From G963678095 sp963678095 (GTDB taxonomy: Bacteria; Bacillota; Negativicutes; Selenomonadales; Selenomonadaceae): 64,000 bases of DNA. Location of the stretch: contig CAXXXP010000001.1 in NCBI GenBank assembly GCA_963678095.2, positions 310,001-374,000 on the forward strand. Reading direction: 5' to 3'. This document shows positions 22,354 through 31,057 of the stretch, one piece after another. Below the pieces are notes generated by a model that was given only the letters and a program-made list of their open reading frames with translations, was not told the DNA's origin and did no database searches. Position 1 is the stretch's first letter. Each line of letters opens with the position of its first letter. Made by a program: the position numbers and the translations under genes.

Positions 22354-24276
22354 ATGAACAGGAAAAAAATTTTGACACTTATGGCCGTCTGTTCTTTGAC
22401 GCTGCAAACCTCTGCCTGGGCGGCAGAAAAAAATGGACCGGCTGCGCTGGATGAATTTGAGATGGAAGATATGCTGGTGACGGCGCAGCGCATGGAGAAG
22501 AGTGAACTCGATACGCCGGCTGCAACCACGGTTATTACGGCCAAAGAACTTGAGCAGGCCGGGTATCGCAATGTATTTGAGGCTATTGACCAGCAGCTTG
22601 GTTCGACCAGTACTTCGTATGGTGAGGCCGGACAGGATTTTGGCTTTAGCAGCGGACGGCTGGCGCTGCGCGGCTATGACCGGGGAACCTTGGTACTCGT
22701 CAACGGGGTGCCGATGAATTTAAAAAATTATGCAAGCACGGAAAATATCCCGATTGCAATGGTTGAGCGGATTGAGATCGTAAAAGGAGCGGCTTCGACA
22801 CTTTATGGAAGTCAGGCCATGGGAGGCGTGATCAACGTGATTTTGAAGAAACCGGCAGCCGGCAACAAGCAAGGTACGGTTTCTACAACCTATGGGAATT
22901 ATTTCAAAAAGACGGAAACGACCTATCAGGGGGACAATTTTATGGTGGATATCAGCCGGGAACGATCCAGTGATATCCCACATTCCAATGCCTTTGGAAT
23001 TGATAAGGTATCCTATACGAACTGGTGGGTAGGGGAAGGGCAAAAGGATCGCGTGGGGCTGGCCCTCAAGCTTACCGATGAATTATCTTTTAACTATGAT
23101 TACACACAGGCTGATATCACCCGCGGCGGAACAAAATACAAGGTAAGCGGCAATGCTTTGGTTCCGGCAGGGACCCAATACAATTATTCCTTTGAGGATT
23201 ATCGCCAATCGGGAAGCTTCACTTATCAGGGAAAAGACAATGGCATAAAGGCGGTGCTTGGCTATAATTCCCGCAAGGTGGATGGGTACGATTATATCAA
23301 AAAAGCGAAGCTGTCGAGCAATCGAACGATGGACAGCGAAACGCTTGATCTGCAAAAAGAGTGGAAGCTCGATAAAGATACGTTTTTGGCCGGGTACTCT
23401 TTCCGCCAGGAAAATGCGGAAAATACATACAGTGCGCAAAGTGCAACGCGCTCAAGCAATGCGATCTACAGTTCCTATACGAAAAGCTTTAATGATCGAC
23501 TGGAAGCAACGCTTGGTTTGCGAGGAGAGTTTATCAACGATCCGGAAAAAGACCAAAATGTCATTATGCCGCAGATTCAAAGCGTATACAAAGTCAGTCC
23601 GGACACCTCCTGGTATATCAATGTCGGCAAGGCATTTCAGATGCCCGATGTCGATGACGTGCTGACCTACAATAAAATCAATGCCAGCAATCTTAAGCCG
23701 GAAGAGGGCTGGACCTATGAAACTGGCTGGAAACATACGAAAGGTGCTGATAGCTGGAAGCTGGCACTATATCATATGGAGATGTCTAATAAAGTCGGCT
23801 GGGCTAAGGATACAAATGGCGAATACTATCCGATTAATACCGGGGATTTCCGCAATACCGGTGTGGAGGCCGAATATAAAAAGAAATTTGATGCGGTGTG
23901 GAGCATGAAGGTCGGCGCCGGCATATCCAATCCGGAGATCAATAATCCGTCTTCCACTACATCGGCCTGGGTTCAGGACGCTGCCCGGGTGGAAGGTCTC
24001 ATAGGGGTCGACTATCAGAAAGAAAAATGGACGGCGAATATGAATATCAAATACCTCGGGGACCGCGAATACTATGCGGCTTCAGCCAGCAGTGGGCTGG
24101 CCCAGGATATACCGGATAAGCTGCAACTCAATATGAACTTCAATTATCAGTGTGATCGCGACAATTCCTTGAGTCTTGGCCTGTATAATTTGTTGAACCG
24201 GGATAACTATTCCAATCGGTATGGTAATCTTGATTTGCCGCGCAATTATCGGTTGACGTTTACACATAATTTCTGA
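22354..24276 (+). CDS. btuB: TonB-dependent outer-membrane receptor, cobalamin (BtuB-like)
   Basis: The protein (640 residues) should import cobalamin across the outer membrane using TonB energy. A signal peptide (MNRKKILTLMAVCSL to AWA) leads into a TonB-box-like segment, DMLVTAQRM. The plug domain follows (LALRGYDRGTLVLVNGVPM, EIVKGAASTLYGSQAMGGVINVI) and then a beta barrel ending in RLTFTHNF with a terminal Phe. The start is put at ATG 22354 because AAGGGG ends directly before ATG 22342. Specificity for B12 rests on the tandem cobalamin riboswitches and the neighbouring genes. It overlaps the next gene by one base. Confidence 0.9.
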   Translation: MNRKKILTLMAVCSLTLQTSAWAAEKNGPAALDEFEMEDMLVTAQRMEKSELDTPAATTVITAKELEQAGYRNVFEAIDQQLGSTSTSYGEAGQDFGFSSGRLALRGYDRGTLVLVNGVPMNLKNYASTENIPIAMVERIEIVKGAASTLYGSQAMGGVINVILKKPAAGNKQGTVSTTYGNYFKKTETTYQGDNFMVDISRERSSDIPHSNAFGIDKVSYTNWWVGEGQKDRVGLALKLTDELSFNYDYTQADITRGGTKYKVSGNALVPAGTQYNYSFEDYRQSGSFTYQGKDNGIKAVLGYNSRKVDGYDYIKKAKLSSNRTMDSETLDLQKEWKLDKDTFLAGYSFRQENAENTYSAQSATRSSNAIYSSYTKSFNDRLEATLGLRGEFINDPEKDQNVIMPQIQSVYKVSPDTSWYINVGKAFQMPDVDDVLTYNKINASNLKPEEGWTYETGWKHTKGADSWKLALYHMEMSNKVGWAKDTNGEYYPINTGDFRNTGVEAEYKKKFDAVWSMKVGAGISNPEINNPSSTTSAWVQDAARVEGLIGVDYQKEKWTANMNIKYLGDREYYAASASSGLAQDIPDKLQLNMNFNYQCDRDNSLSLGLYNLLNRDNYSNRYGNLDLPRNYRLTFTHNF

Positions 24277-25244
24277 TGATACAGCAAAAGTGGAAGGGCT
24301 GGAAAATCTGGATATGCAGCATCAGTTTGCTATTTGCGGCTGGCTGTGGCATGCCACAGCCGAAGTCAGAACTGCCTTTTTATATGGGGGCGGATGACAG
24401 CGGACAGCTGGTCACTCTGGCGAAGAAGCCGGAACACATCGTATCCCTGAATCTTGGCACCGATGAAATTCTGTTCGAATTAGTTGATCCGGACAGGATT
24501 GCCGCACTTTCTTATCTGGCGGAGGATGAGGGGCTGTCCTCGATAAAAACAGCGGCTGAGGCGATCCCAAAATTAAAAAGCCGCAATCCGGAGGCAATCC
24601 TGGCGTTGGCGCCGGATCTAGTCCTTGCCGCTGATGGTATTCCGGAAGAGGTCACAGCTACGCTGCGGGATTCGGGGGTACCGGTGTTTTTGTCCAAAAG
24701 TCCGCAAAGCGTAGAGGAGGTCTTTGCCCGGATTGAGAACATTGGCCGGATTACCGGCAACTCTGCGAAAGCTAGACTGCTGCAAAGCAAGCTCAGGCAG
24801 CGTTTACTGGCCGTGCAAAAAAAGACAGCACAGATACCGGAGGCACAGAGACGGACGGTATTGGCGTTTTCCTTTAGCGGACCGTTTGGTCGCGAAGGGG
24901 GGATGTTTGATGATATGTGTCAGCAGGCTGGCATAAAAAACGGCGCGGCTGTTTTGGGACTGACAAAAAACCAGTTACTGAGTAAGGAACAGGTAGTTAC
25001 GCTGGATCCGGATGTAATTTTACTTCCGGATTGGAGCCAGGATAAAAAAGATCCGGAAATTTTCCGGAAGCAATTTACGATGGACCCTGCCTATCAGGAA
25101 CTTAAAGCCTTGCATAGTGGCTGCCTGCTGACGGTTCCTGATCGCTATCGGTACAGTGCTTCCCAGTATGCAGTGGAGGCAGTTGAGGTTTTGTCGCGTA
25201 CCATTTATCCGCAGGTATGGGTTGAGGCTGATTTTGCTGAATAA
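24276..25244 (+). CDS. ABC transporter substrate-binding lipoprotein (BtuF-like) 1
   Basis: The 322-residue protein is a periplasmic binding protein of the BtuF/FepB/FhuD helical-backbone class. A lipoprotein signal ends at Cys24 in LLFAAGC. The two lobes show HIVSLNLGTDEILFEL and PEAILALAPDLVLAA, typical of the family. It would carry cobalamin (or a corrinoid) from the receptor to the BtuCD-like importer. The start codon shares a base with the receptor's stop codon (TGATG), and no separate ribosome site is seen, so it is translationally coupled. Confidence 0.88.
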   Translation: MIQQKWKGWKIWICSISLLFAAGCGMPQPKSELPFYMGADDSGQLVTLAKKPEHIVSLNLGTDEILFELVDPDRIAALSYLAEDEGLSSIKTAAEAIPKLKSRNPEAILALAPDLVLAADGIPEEVTATLRDSGVPVFLSKSPQSVEEVFARIENIGRITGNSAKARLLQSKLRQRLLAVQKKTAQIPEAQRRTVLAFSFSGPFGREGGMFDDMCQQAGIKNGAAVLGLTKNQLLSKEQVVTLDPDVILLPDWSQDKKDPEIFRKQFTMDPAYQELKALHSGCLLTVPDRYRYSASQYAVEAVEVLSRTIYPQVWVEADFAE

Positions 25245-25345
25245 CTAACGGCTATAGCTGTTGCCGTATAATTTGCCTGTCCAATAATGGCAGAAATGAT
25301 GTGTTGGGTAGTTGTTGTCAAAGCTAAGGAAGGGGCAATGCCACA

Positions 25346-26353
25346 GTGGAAAAATTTTTATGGCATAAAAAAACTGGACTGCTTCTATGCCTGATCGGCA
25401 TGTTTTTTATTGCTGGCTGCGGGGAAACAGGTCCGACGTCTTTATCACAAACAAAAACCAGCTATAATTTTACGGATTCGCAGGGAACGTTAATTCATAT
25501 GGAGGCAAAGCCGCAGCGAATCGTGACCTTATCGATGAGTACGGATGAAATAATTCTGGGGCTTGTCGAGACAAAAAAAATGGCTGCCATTAATAAGCTG
25601 CTGGATGATCCGGTAAGTTCTAATATTGCGGTTTTGGCGGGGGAAATACCTACGAAAATAGGCAATCCATCCATTGAAGAGCTTGTGGCACTGTCACCGG
25701 ATCTGATTGTTGTTCCTGATTGGGGCAATATTGAAAATGCAGCCGCTTTGAGGGAACTGGGCTTTAAAGTTGCCGTCTGCAAGGGACCCAAAAATATTGA
25801 TGAGATAAAAGAAACCATCGTGCTCCTGGCAACAGCTGCTGGCGAGCCACAAAGAGGACAGATGTTGGTGGAAAAGATGGACAGGAAATTAGAGGAGATT
25901 AGAAAAAACGTTGAACAAATTATCCCGGCCGAGCGCAAAAGCATTGTGCTGCTGTCACTGATGCGCTCCTATGGCGGCCGTGGTTGTACCTTTGATGATG
26001 CCTGCTGGCTGGCCGGGGTTACGAATGCAGTGTCGGCAGCAGGGATTCAAAATGGGCAGGCTATGACAAAAGAACAGCTGGTAAGCCTGAATCCGGATAT
26101 CTTGTTTTTGCCGACGTACAGTGACCATGGAAAATATGACATAAATTCTTTTCACCGTGAGTATCTGGAGGATCCCTCACTGCAGTCGATGAAGGCTATA
26201 CAGCAAAAGCAGCTGGCGGAGCCAAGGGAAGGATACATATACAATTGTTCACAGGATATTGTCTTTGGCGTACAGGAAATGGCTTATATGGCTTATGGGG
26301 ATCGGTTTTCGCAGCCGGGGGATTGCCATCTGTCGGCGCTTGCGGGCGATTAG
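25346..26353 (+). CDS. ABC transporter substrate-binding lipoprotein (BtuF-like) 2
   Basis: A second, divergent binding protein of 335 residues with a lipoprotein signal ending at Cys25 (FFIAGC). PQRIVTLSMSTDEIILGLV and SPDLIVVPDWG parallel the first copy. Two binding proteins for one permease suggest different corrinoids or affinities. The start is GTG 25346, ten bases after AAGGAAGGGG; the nearby ATG 25338 is out of frame. The frame stays open for 43 sense codons past the TAG stop (see 26354-26485). Confidence 0.86.
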   Translation: MEKFLWHKKTGLLLCLIGMFFIAGCGETGPTSLSQTKTSYNFTDSQGTLIHMEAKPQRIVTLSMSTDEIILGLVETKKMAAINKLLDDPVSSNIAVLAGEIPTKIGNPSIEELVALSPDLIVVPDWGNIENAAALRELGFKVAVCKGPKNIDEIKETIVLLATAAGEPQRGQMLVEKMDRKLEEIRKNVEQIIPAERKSIVLLSLMRSYGGRGCTFDDACWLAGVTNAVSAAGIQNGQAMTKEQLVSLNPDILFLPTYSDHGKYDINSFHREYLEDPSLQSMKAIQQKQLAEPREGYIYNCSQDIVFGVQEMAYMAYGDRFSQPGDCHLSALAGD

Positions 26354-26485
26354 CTTCATAAAGAGGCGCAGGCCGCTACGATAAAGGGGGCGGTTGTGTT
26401 CAACCGTGAAGAAAAAAGACCAGAAGTTAAGATTGTCGCTGTCACAGCCAAAATGCTGCAGATCATCAAGTCGGTACGGGCTTGA
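26354..26485 (+). other. In-frame extension or tiny ORF after the second binding protein
   Basis: After the TAG at 26351-26353 the same frame continues without a stop for 43 codons to TGA 26483-26485. A GTG at 26396, five bases after GGGGG, could start a 29-residue basic peptide (NREEKRPEVKIVAVTAKML in its middle). It may be a small protein, a relic of a longer reading frame, or chance. I do not recognise it. Confidence 0.2.
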
Positions 26486-26503
26486 GAAAGTGTGAGTGCA
26501 AAG

Positions 26504-27418
26504 ATGAATAAGAAAATTATAACCATAGAAAATCTGGATGCAGCCTATGCCGGGCATTATTCGGTACTGAAAAATATTACCTGTTCAGTTGGGTCTGGAG
26601 AAATGGTAGGAATTATCGGCCCCAATGGGGCCGGAAAAAGTACCTTGCTGAAGACACTGCGGGGATTGCTGCCGATTCGAAACGGGCGGGTCCTTTTTGA
26701 TGGGCTTGATATAAAAGATATAAAGGCGCATGAATTTGCCTTGCAGGTGGCATATCTGCAGCAGCAGGTGGAAATTTCTTTTGGCTATACAGCAAAAGAG
26801 ATTGTAATGGCAGGCCGCTATCCGCATATAAAATGGTGGCAGAAGGAGAGCGATGAGGATAAACAACTGGTCAAAGCCTGCATGGAATATACCGGTGTAT
26901 GGGAACTTGCCGATCGACCTGTTCATGCGCTTTCCGGAGGGCAGCGCCAGCGGGTTTTGCTGGCCAAGGTTTTGGCGCAGCAAACACCGCTGCTCTTTCT
27001 CGATGAACCGGCAACAGGGCTGGATGTTTTCTATCAAGAGGAAATTTTCCGCTTTTGCCGGGAACTTTGCCGGGCCGGGAAAACGGTGATTTTAGTTGTC
27101 CATGAATTGGGACTTGCTGCCAGATTTTGTTCCCGGCTGCTGCTTTTGGGAAAACAGCGTCTTATTGCTGATGGGATACCGGCGACAGTTTTGACGCAGG
27201 AAAATTTAAGTGATGCCTATAATGTGGCGGTAAAGGTCGTACAAAATCCGCTGACGGGAAATTTTGATATCTTCACGCAGTCCCCGCCAACGGAGGAACG
27301 GCAAAAGGCCCTGCAGCAGATTCTTCGTTCCCCGAAAAAGCAGCAGCTTTTAGCGGACAAAGAGAAAACTGCGATGCGGCTTGCCTTGTTCGAGGAAGAA
27401 AAGAGGAAATATATATGA
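26504..27418 (+). CDS. btuD: ABC transporter ATP-binding protein (BtuD/FecE type)
   Basis: The 304-residue ATPase drives the corrinoid importer. Walker A GPNGAGKST, signature LSGGQRQR, Walker B LLFLDEPATGLD and the switch His in VVHELGL are intact. It carries an extra C-terminal stretch of about 50 charged residues beyond the FecE core. ATG 26504 is chosen; an in-frame GTG 26492 would add four residues. It overlaps the permease gene by four bases. Gene context and riboswitches support cobalamin rather than iron. Confidence 0.9.
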   Translation: MNKKIITIENLDAAYAGHYSVLKNITCSVGSGEMVGIIGPNGAGKSTLLKTLRGLLPIRNGRVLFDGLDIKDIKAHEFALQVAYLQQQVEISFGYTAKEIVMAGRYPHIKWWQKESDEDKQLVKACMEYTGVWELADRPVHALSGGQRQRVLLAKVLAQQTPLLFLDEPATGLDVFYQEEIFRFCRELCRAGKTVILVVHELGLAARFCSRLLLLGKQRLIADGIPATVLTQENLSDAYNVAVKVVQNPLTGNFDIFTQSPPTEERQKALQQILRSPKKQQLLADKEKTAMRLALFEEEKRKYI

Positions 27419-28452
27419 AACAACGATTCGGTCGGTCTTTGCCATTTTTGGCAATCATGGCTGGCATCTTTATTCTTGTCAGCCTGTTGTCGCTTTCCGT
27501 GGGGCAGGTGGATATTCCGTTTGAAAAAATCCTGGCGGCTTTTTGTCAGCAGGCGGGACTGCCTTATTTGGCGGGAGTGCCCGTTTCGCCGGAACAACAG
27601 GCCGTGCTCTGGCATATTCGTTTGCCGCGAACCTTAGTGGGACTGCTTGTGGGTGCTGGACTGGCGATTTCTGGTGCCGTTATGCAGGGGATATTTAGTA
27701 ATCCCCTGGCTGATCCGGGGATTGTCGGTGTATCAAGCGGGGCCTCCGCTGGAGCTGTTATCGCTATTGGTTTGGGCTTGACGGAGATCAGCATGTTCTA
27801 TATGCCGCTGTTTGCGTTCGGGGGAGCTCTGGCGGCAGTCACCCTCACGGTTTTTCTGGCAATGCGGCACCGACGGATTCCGGTAATGACCTTGCTTTTG
27901 TCCGGCGTTGTTGTAGGGATGCTGCTGGGCGCCGTTACGGCAGGCATACTTACCGTGCTCAATGAGCAAAAACTGCAGCAATATTTGTTTTGGACCATTG
28001 GCGGGCTTGATTACCGCCGCTGGGAGCATGTGGTGCTAGGGGCTCTGCCGATTTGCTGCGGAATTGGCTTGATGTTGCTGCTGGCACGCCATTTAAATGT
28101 CCTCGTTCTGGGGGAAGTTGAGGCAAAAAGTGTTGGCATGCGGGTAGGCTTTTTTCGCTTATTTTTACTGACGCTGGCCTCCATGACTACGGCGACGGGC
28201 GTATGTATCAGCGGGAATATCGGTTTTGTCGGACTCGTCGTGCCACATATGATGCGAATGCTCGTCGGGCCGGATCACCGCCGGCTTTTGCCGGCAAGCG
28301 TACTGGCGGGCGGAGCATTTTTGGTGTTATGCGATACGATGGGACGGGTGATTTTCCCGCCGACGGAAATTCGGGTGGGAATTATGACGGCGGCTTTGGG
28401 AACCCCGTATTTTTTGTATCTGCTCAGAAAGAATAAAGAGTTAAACCGATAA
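27415..28452 (+). CDS. btuC: ABC transporter permease (BtuC/FecCD type)
   Basis: The 345-residue inner-membrane protein has about ten hydrophobic segments. Family motifs include LPRTLVGLLVGAGLAISGAV near residue 65, NPLADPGIVGVSSGA, and GFVGLVVPHMMRMLVGPDHR, the loop that contacts the ATPase. It forms the channel for the periplasmic binding proteins encoded upstream. A 13-base gap precedes the next ATPase gene. Confidence 0.9.
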   Translation: MKQRFGRSLPFLAIMAGIFILVSLLSLSVGQVDIPFEKILAAFCQQAGLPYLAGVPVSPEQQAVLWHIRLPRTLVGLLVGAGLAISGAVMQGIFSNPLADPGIVGVSSGASAGAVIAIGLGLTEISMFYMPLFAFGGALAAVTLTVFLAMRHRRIPVMTLLLSGVVVGMLLGAVTAGILTVLNEQKLQQYLFWTIGGLDYRRWEHVVLGALPICCGIGLMLLLARHLNVLVLGEVEAKSVGMRVGFFRLFLLTLASMTTATGVCISGNIGFVGLVVPHMMRMLVGPDHRRLLPASVLAGGAFLVLCDTMGRVIFPPTEIRVGIMTAALGTPYFLYLLRKNKELNR

Positions 28453-28465
28453 GGAGCGTAAACAA

Positions 28466-29239
28466 ATGAACGAGTATGATCCGGCAGTTGCCGTACAGAC
28501 GCAAAGCCTTGTGAAAAAATATCATGGGCAGGCAGTGCTTCGGGGTGTATCGCTGTCGATTCCCCGTGGGGGGATTTTCGGACTTTTGGGTCCGAATGGT
28601 GCCGGAAAAACAACACTGCTTAAGACCCTTGCCGGCCTTGTGCGTCCGACTTCGGGCACGTTGGCGATTTTTGGGCGGGAGGTTAAGGGCCCGGATCCGG
28701 CGATGCGTCGGCTTGTCGGCCTGATCCCGCAGGATAATAATCTGGAACGTGAGCTGAGTGTCGAAGAGGCCCTGGTTGTTTATGGACGCTTGTTTGGACT
28801 CAAACGGGTAAAGGAGACTGTAGCAAAAACCATGGAGCGGTTTTCGCTTATGGATCTACGCCACAAACAAGTGCGCACGCTTTCCGGGGGAATGATGCGC
28901 CGGGTACTGATCGCCCGCACGCTGTTGGCTGATCCGGAGCTGATTTTGCTCGATGAGCCTACGGTCGGGCTTGATCCTGATGTGCGCCAGAGCATATGGG
29001 ATATTATGCAGTCCCTGCAAGAAGCCGGGAAGACCCTGGTTTTTACAACGCATTATATGGAAGAAGCTGAGCGGCTGTGTGATCATATCGCTATTTTGCA
29101 GCAGGGTACACTGTTTTTTTCTGCTACCAAGGAACAGCTGCAGGCCAGGATTGGTATGGAGGTACGAGATCTGGAAAATTTATTCATAGAGCTGGCAAGA
29201 AACGGAGGGAGTAGTGATGGGGTTTTATGCCGTCTATAG
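28466..29239 (+). CDS. ABC-2 type transporter ATP-binding protein
   Basis: The 257-residue ATPase has Walker A GPNGAGKTT, signature LSGGMMRR, Walker B LILLDEPTVGLD and TTHYMEEAERLC. The last motifs belong to the NodI/drug-export (ABC-2) branch, not to importers. It overlaps the following permease by 23 bases. It sits between btuC and exbB in what looks like one transcript. What it moves is unknown; export of a corrinoid, a metal or an envelope component are all possible. Confidence 0.85.
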   Translation: MNEYDPAVAVQTQSLVKKYHGQAVLRGVSLSIPRGGIFGLLGPNGAGKTTLLKTLAGLVRPTSGTLAIFGREVKGPDPAMRRLVGLIPQDNNLERELSVEEALVVYGRLFGLKRVKETVAKTMERFSLMDLRHKQVRTLSGGMMRRVLIARTLLADPELILLDEPTVGLDPDVRQSIWDIMQSLQEAGKTLVFTTHYMEEAERLCDHIAILQQGTLFFSATKEQLQARIGMEVRDLENLFIELARNGGSSDGVLCRL

Positions 29240-29951
29240 CCGGGAACTGCTGCTGCTGCGCAAAAAAATCGGCCGGATGGGCTATGTGTTTTCGAGTGTG
29301 ATTTCGCCGTTTATTTATCTGTTTGCCTTTGGTTATGGGCTTGGCAACAGGATCGAAATTACAGGGGGCTATCTGCCATTTTTGGCGGGCGGAATCATTG
29401 GCGTTACAGTAATGATCAATGCCTTTCAGCAGACGGCATCTTCAATCAGTGCCGGAAAGTTTTACTATCATGTATTTCAAAGTCTTGTGCTGTCACCTGT
29501 GCGAAGCGGTTCGGTAATTGCTGGCATCATTGCAGCCGGTATGGTGCGAGCACTTTTTTTTGGCAGTCTGATTTTTATCATGGCGCAGCTGGTATTTCAG
29601 GTAAACGGAAGCATCCTGCTGTTTTTATTTGGCGCCTTGCTGGGATCATTTTGTTTTAGTGCCCTGGGGGTAATTGTTGGGCTGCTGGTGCGGCATCCGG
29701 ACGATATTGCCTTTGTTAACAATTTTTTGATCATGCCGATGACGTTTTTTGGCGGTTCGTTTTTCCCGGTGCAGAGTCTGCCCGTCTGGATGCAGTATAT
29801 GGTAGGACTATTTCCAATAGGGGCCTTAAACCATCTGCTGCGGGGGCAGCAATGGGATTTTGAAATGTGGCTTGCTGCCAGTCTGCTTTTGGGGCTGGGA
29901 ATTGTTTTTTTTGTCGTGGGAGTACATCTTTACCAGCAGTATAGTGAATGA
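29217..29951 (+). CDS. ABC-2 type transporter permease
   Basis: The 244-residue protein has six predicted membrane segments and the ABC2_membrane fold of NodJ-like exporters. The conserved NNFLIMPMTFFGGSFFPV segment near residue 175 is typical. The start is ATG 29217, about six bases after GGAGGGAG; GTG 29214 is less likely. It pairs with the preceding ATPase. Its place inside a B12 uptake locus is unexplained. Confidence 0.85.
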   Translation: MGFYAVYSRELLLLRKKIGRMGYVFSSVISPFIYLFAFGYGLGNRIEITGGYLPFLAGGIIGVTVMINAFQQTASSISAGKFYYHVFQSLVLSPVRSGSVIAGIIAAGMVRALFFGSLIFIMAQLVFQVNGSILLFLFGALLGSFCFSALGVIVGLLVRHPDDIAFVNNFLIMPMTFFGGSFFPVQSLPVWMQYMVGLFPIGALNHLLRGQQWDFEMWLAASLLLGLGIVFFVVGVHLYQQYSE

Positions 29952-30004
29952 GGCTTTTGGTGACGGAAAGCTATATAAAATTTATTTATTGAGGAGGAAT
30001 TTTT

Positions 30005-30658
30005 GTGGATTATATTGTAAATGCATGGGAACTGTTTCATAAGGGCGGTTTTGTCATGTATATATTATTGCTTTGCTCTGTATTTGTTGTGGCGATAGGA
30101 ATGGAACGGGGGTTATATTTTCATGCAGCCGATGCTGGCCGGCGGTTTGCTGAAGAATTTTCGCTCTTGCTTGGCCAGTGCCGAGTCCAAGAAGCACGGC
30201 GACTGTTGGCAACAGCCAAGGGAGATCTTCCCCGGCTGTTACAGGAAGCCATGGAGAAACGGCCAGCAGAATTGGCGCTTTATTTGGAAGTCCAGTCGGG
30301 TATTTTTTTGTCTAAGCTTCGTAAACGTTTGTACTATCTTAGCGTTATTGTGACGATGGCACCCTTGCTTGGTCTGCTTGGCACGATCAGTGGCATGATT
30401 TCTTCTTTTAGTGTGTTTAATCTGGAAGCAGGCCAGGCGGCAGCGATTACCGGCGGTGTTGGCGAGGCTCTGATTGCCACGGCGATGGGGCTTTGCGTGG
30501 CGATTGTCTCCCTGACTGTCCATGCTTATTTTTCGCAAAGAATTGAAAATATCATAACGGATATGGAGCAGAGTTTTTCGCTGCTTGAAGCACAAGAAGA
30601 GTTGCTGAAGAATTGTGAAGCGCAGGTGGAAGGAGTGGCTTGTCATGAGATTGCGTGA
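30005..30658 (+). CDS. exbB: ExbB/MotA/TolQ proton channel protein
   Basis: The 217-residue protein is the channel part of the TonB energy complex. It has a short N-terminus, a membrane helix at about residues 18-35, a cytoplasmic loop, and the pair of helices around TMAPLLGLLGTISGMI and EALIATAMGLCVAIVSL, which contain the conserved ExbB motifs. It starts at GTG 30005, six bases after GAGGAGG. It is followed by exbD and tonB and should energise the receptors in this window. Confidence 0.9.
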   Translation: MDYIVNAWELFHKGGFVMYILLLCSVFVVAIGMERGLYFHAADAGRRFAEEFSLLLGQCRVQEARRLLATAKGDLPRLLQEAMEKRPAELALYLEVQSGIFLSKLRKRLYYLSVIVTMAPLLGLLGTISGMISSFSVFNLEAGQAAAITGGVGEALIATAMGLCVAIVSLTVHAYFSQRIENIITDMEQSFSLLEAQEELLKNCEAQVEGVACHEIA

Positions 30659-31055
30659 CCGGCGCAGTTTTTCAAAGCCCGAAGTCATGATCATCCCGAT
30701 GATCGATATCATGTTCTTTTTGCTGGTCTTTTTTATGCTTAGTACTTTGTATATGGTGAATTTGAAGACGGTCAGTGTTAATATGCCAAAGGCCGAGCAT
30801 GCGGAGACACAGATGAATGCAACCTATCTGGTTACCATGAAAAAGGATGGGTCCTTGTGGCTCGAGGATAAGCGGATGGAGGAAGAAACTTTACTTAAGC
30901 AGGCCCAGGTGGAAAATAAGAAAAACAGCAAGTTTGCCCTAGTGCTGCGAGCCGATCAGGATCTCGACTACGGAATGATCATCAGCCTGTTGGATAAGTT
31001 TAAAAGTGCCGGAATCACGCGCTTTGCCCTGGCGACGGAAGCCGGGAGGCCGTAA
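30645..31055 (+). CDS. exbD: ExbD/TolR protein
   Basis: The 136-residue protein has one membrane helix with the proton-carrying Asp in MIPMIDIMFFLLVFF, and a periplasmic domain. Together with ExbB it converts proton flow into movement of TonB. The start ATG 30645 lies about eight bases after AAGGAGTGG and overlaps exbB by 14 bases; the frame extends upstream but without a site. Confidence 0.9.
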   Translation: MRLRDRRSFSKPEVMIIPMIDIMFFLLVFFMLSTLYMVNLKTVSVNMPKAEHAETQMNATYLVTMKKDGSLWLEDKRMEEETLLKQAQVENKKNSKFALVLRADQDLDYGMIISLLDKFKSAGITRFALATEAGRP

Positions 31056-31057
31056 GG

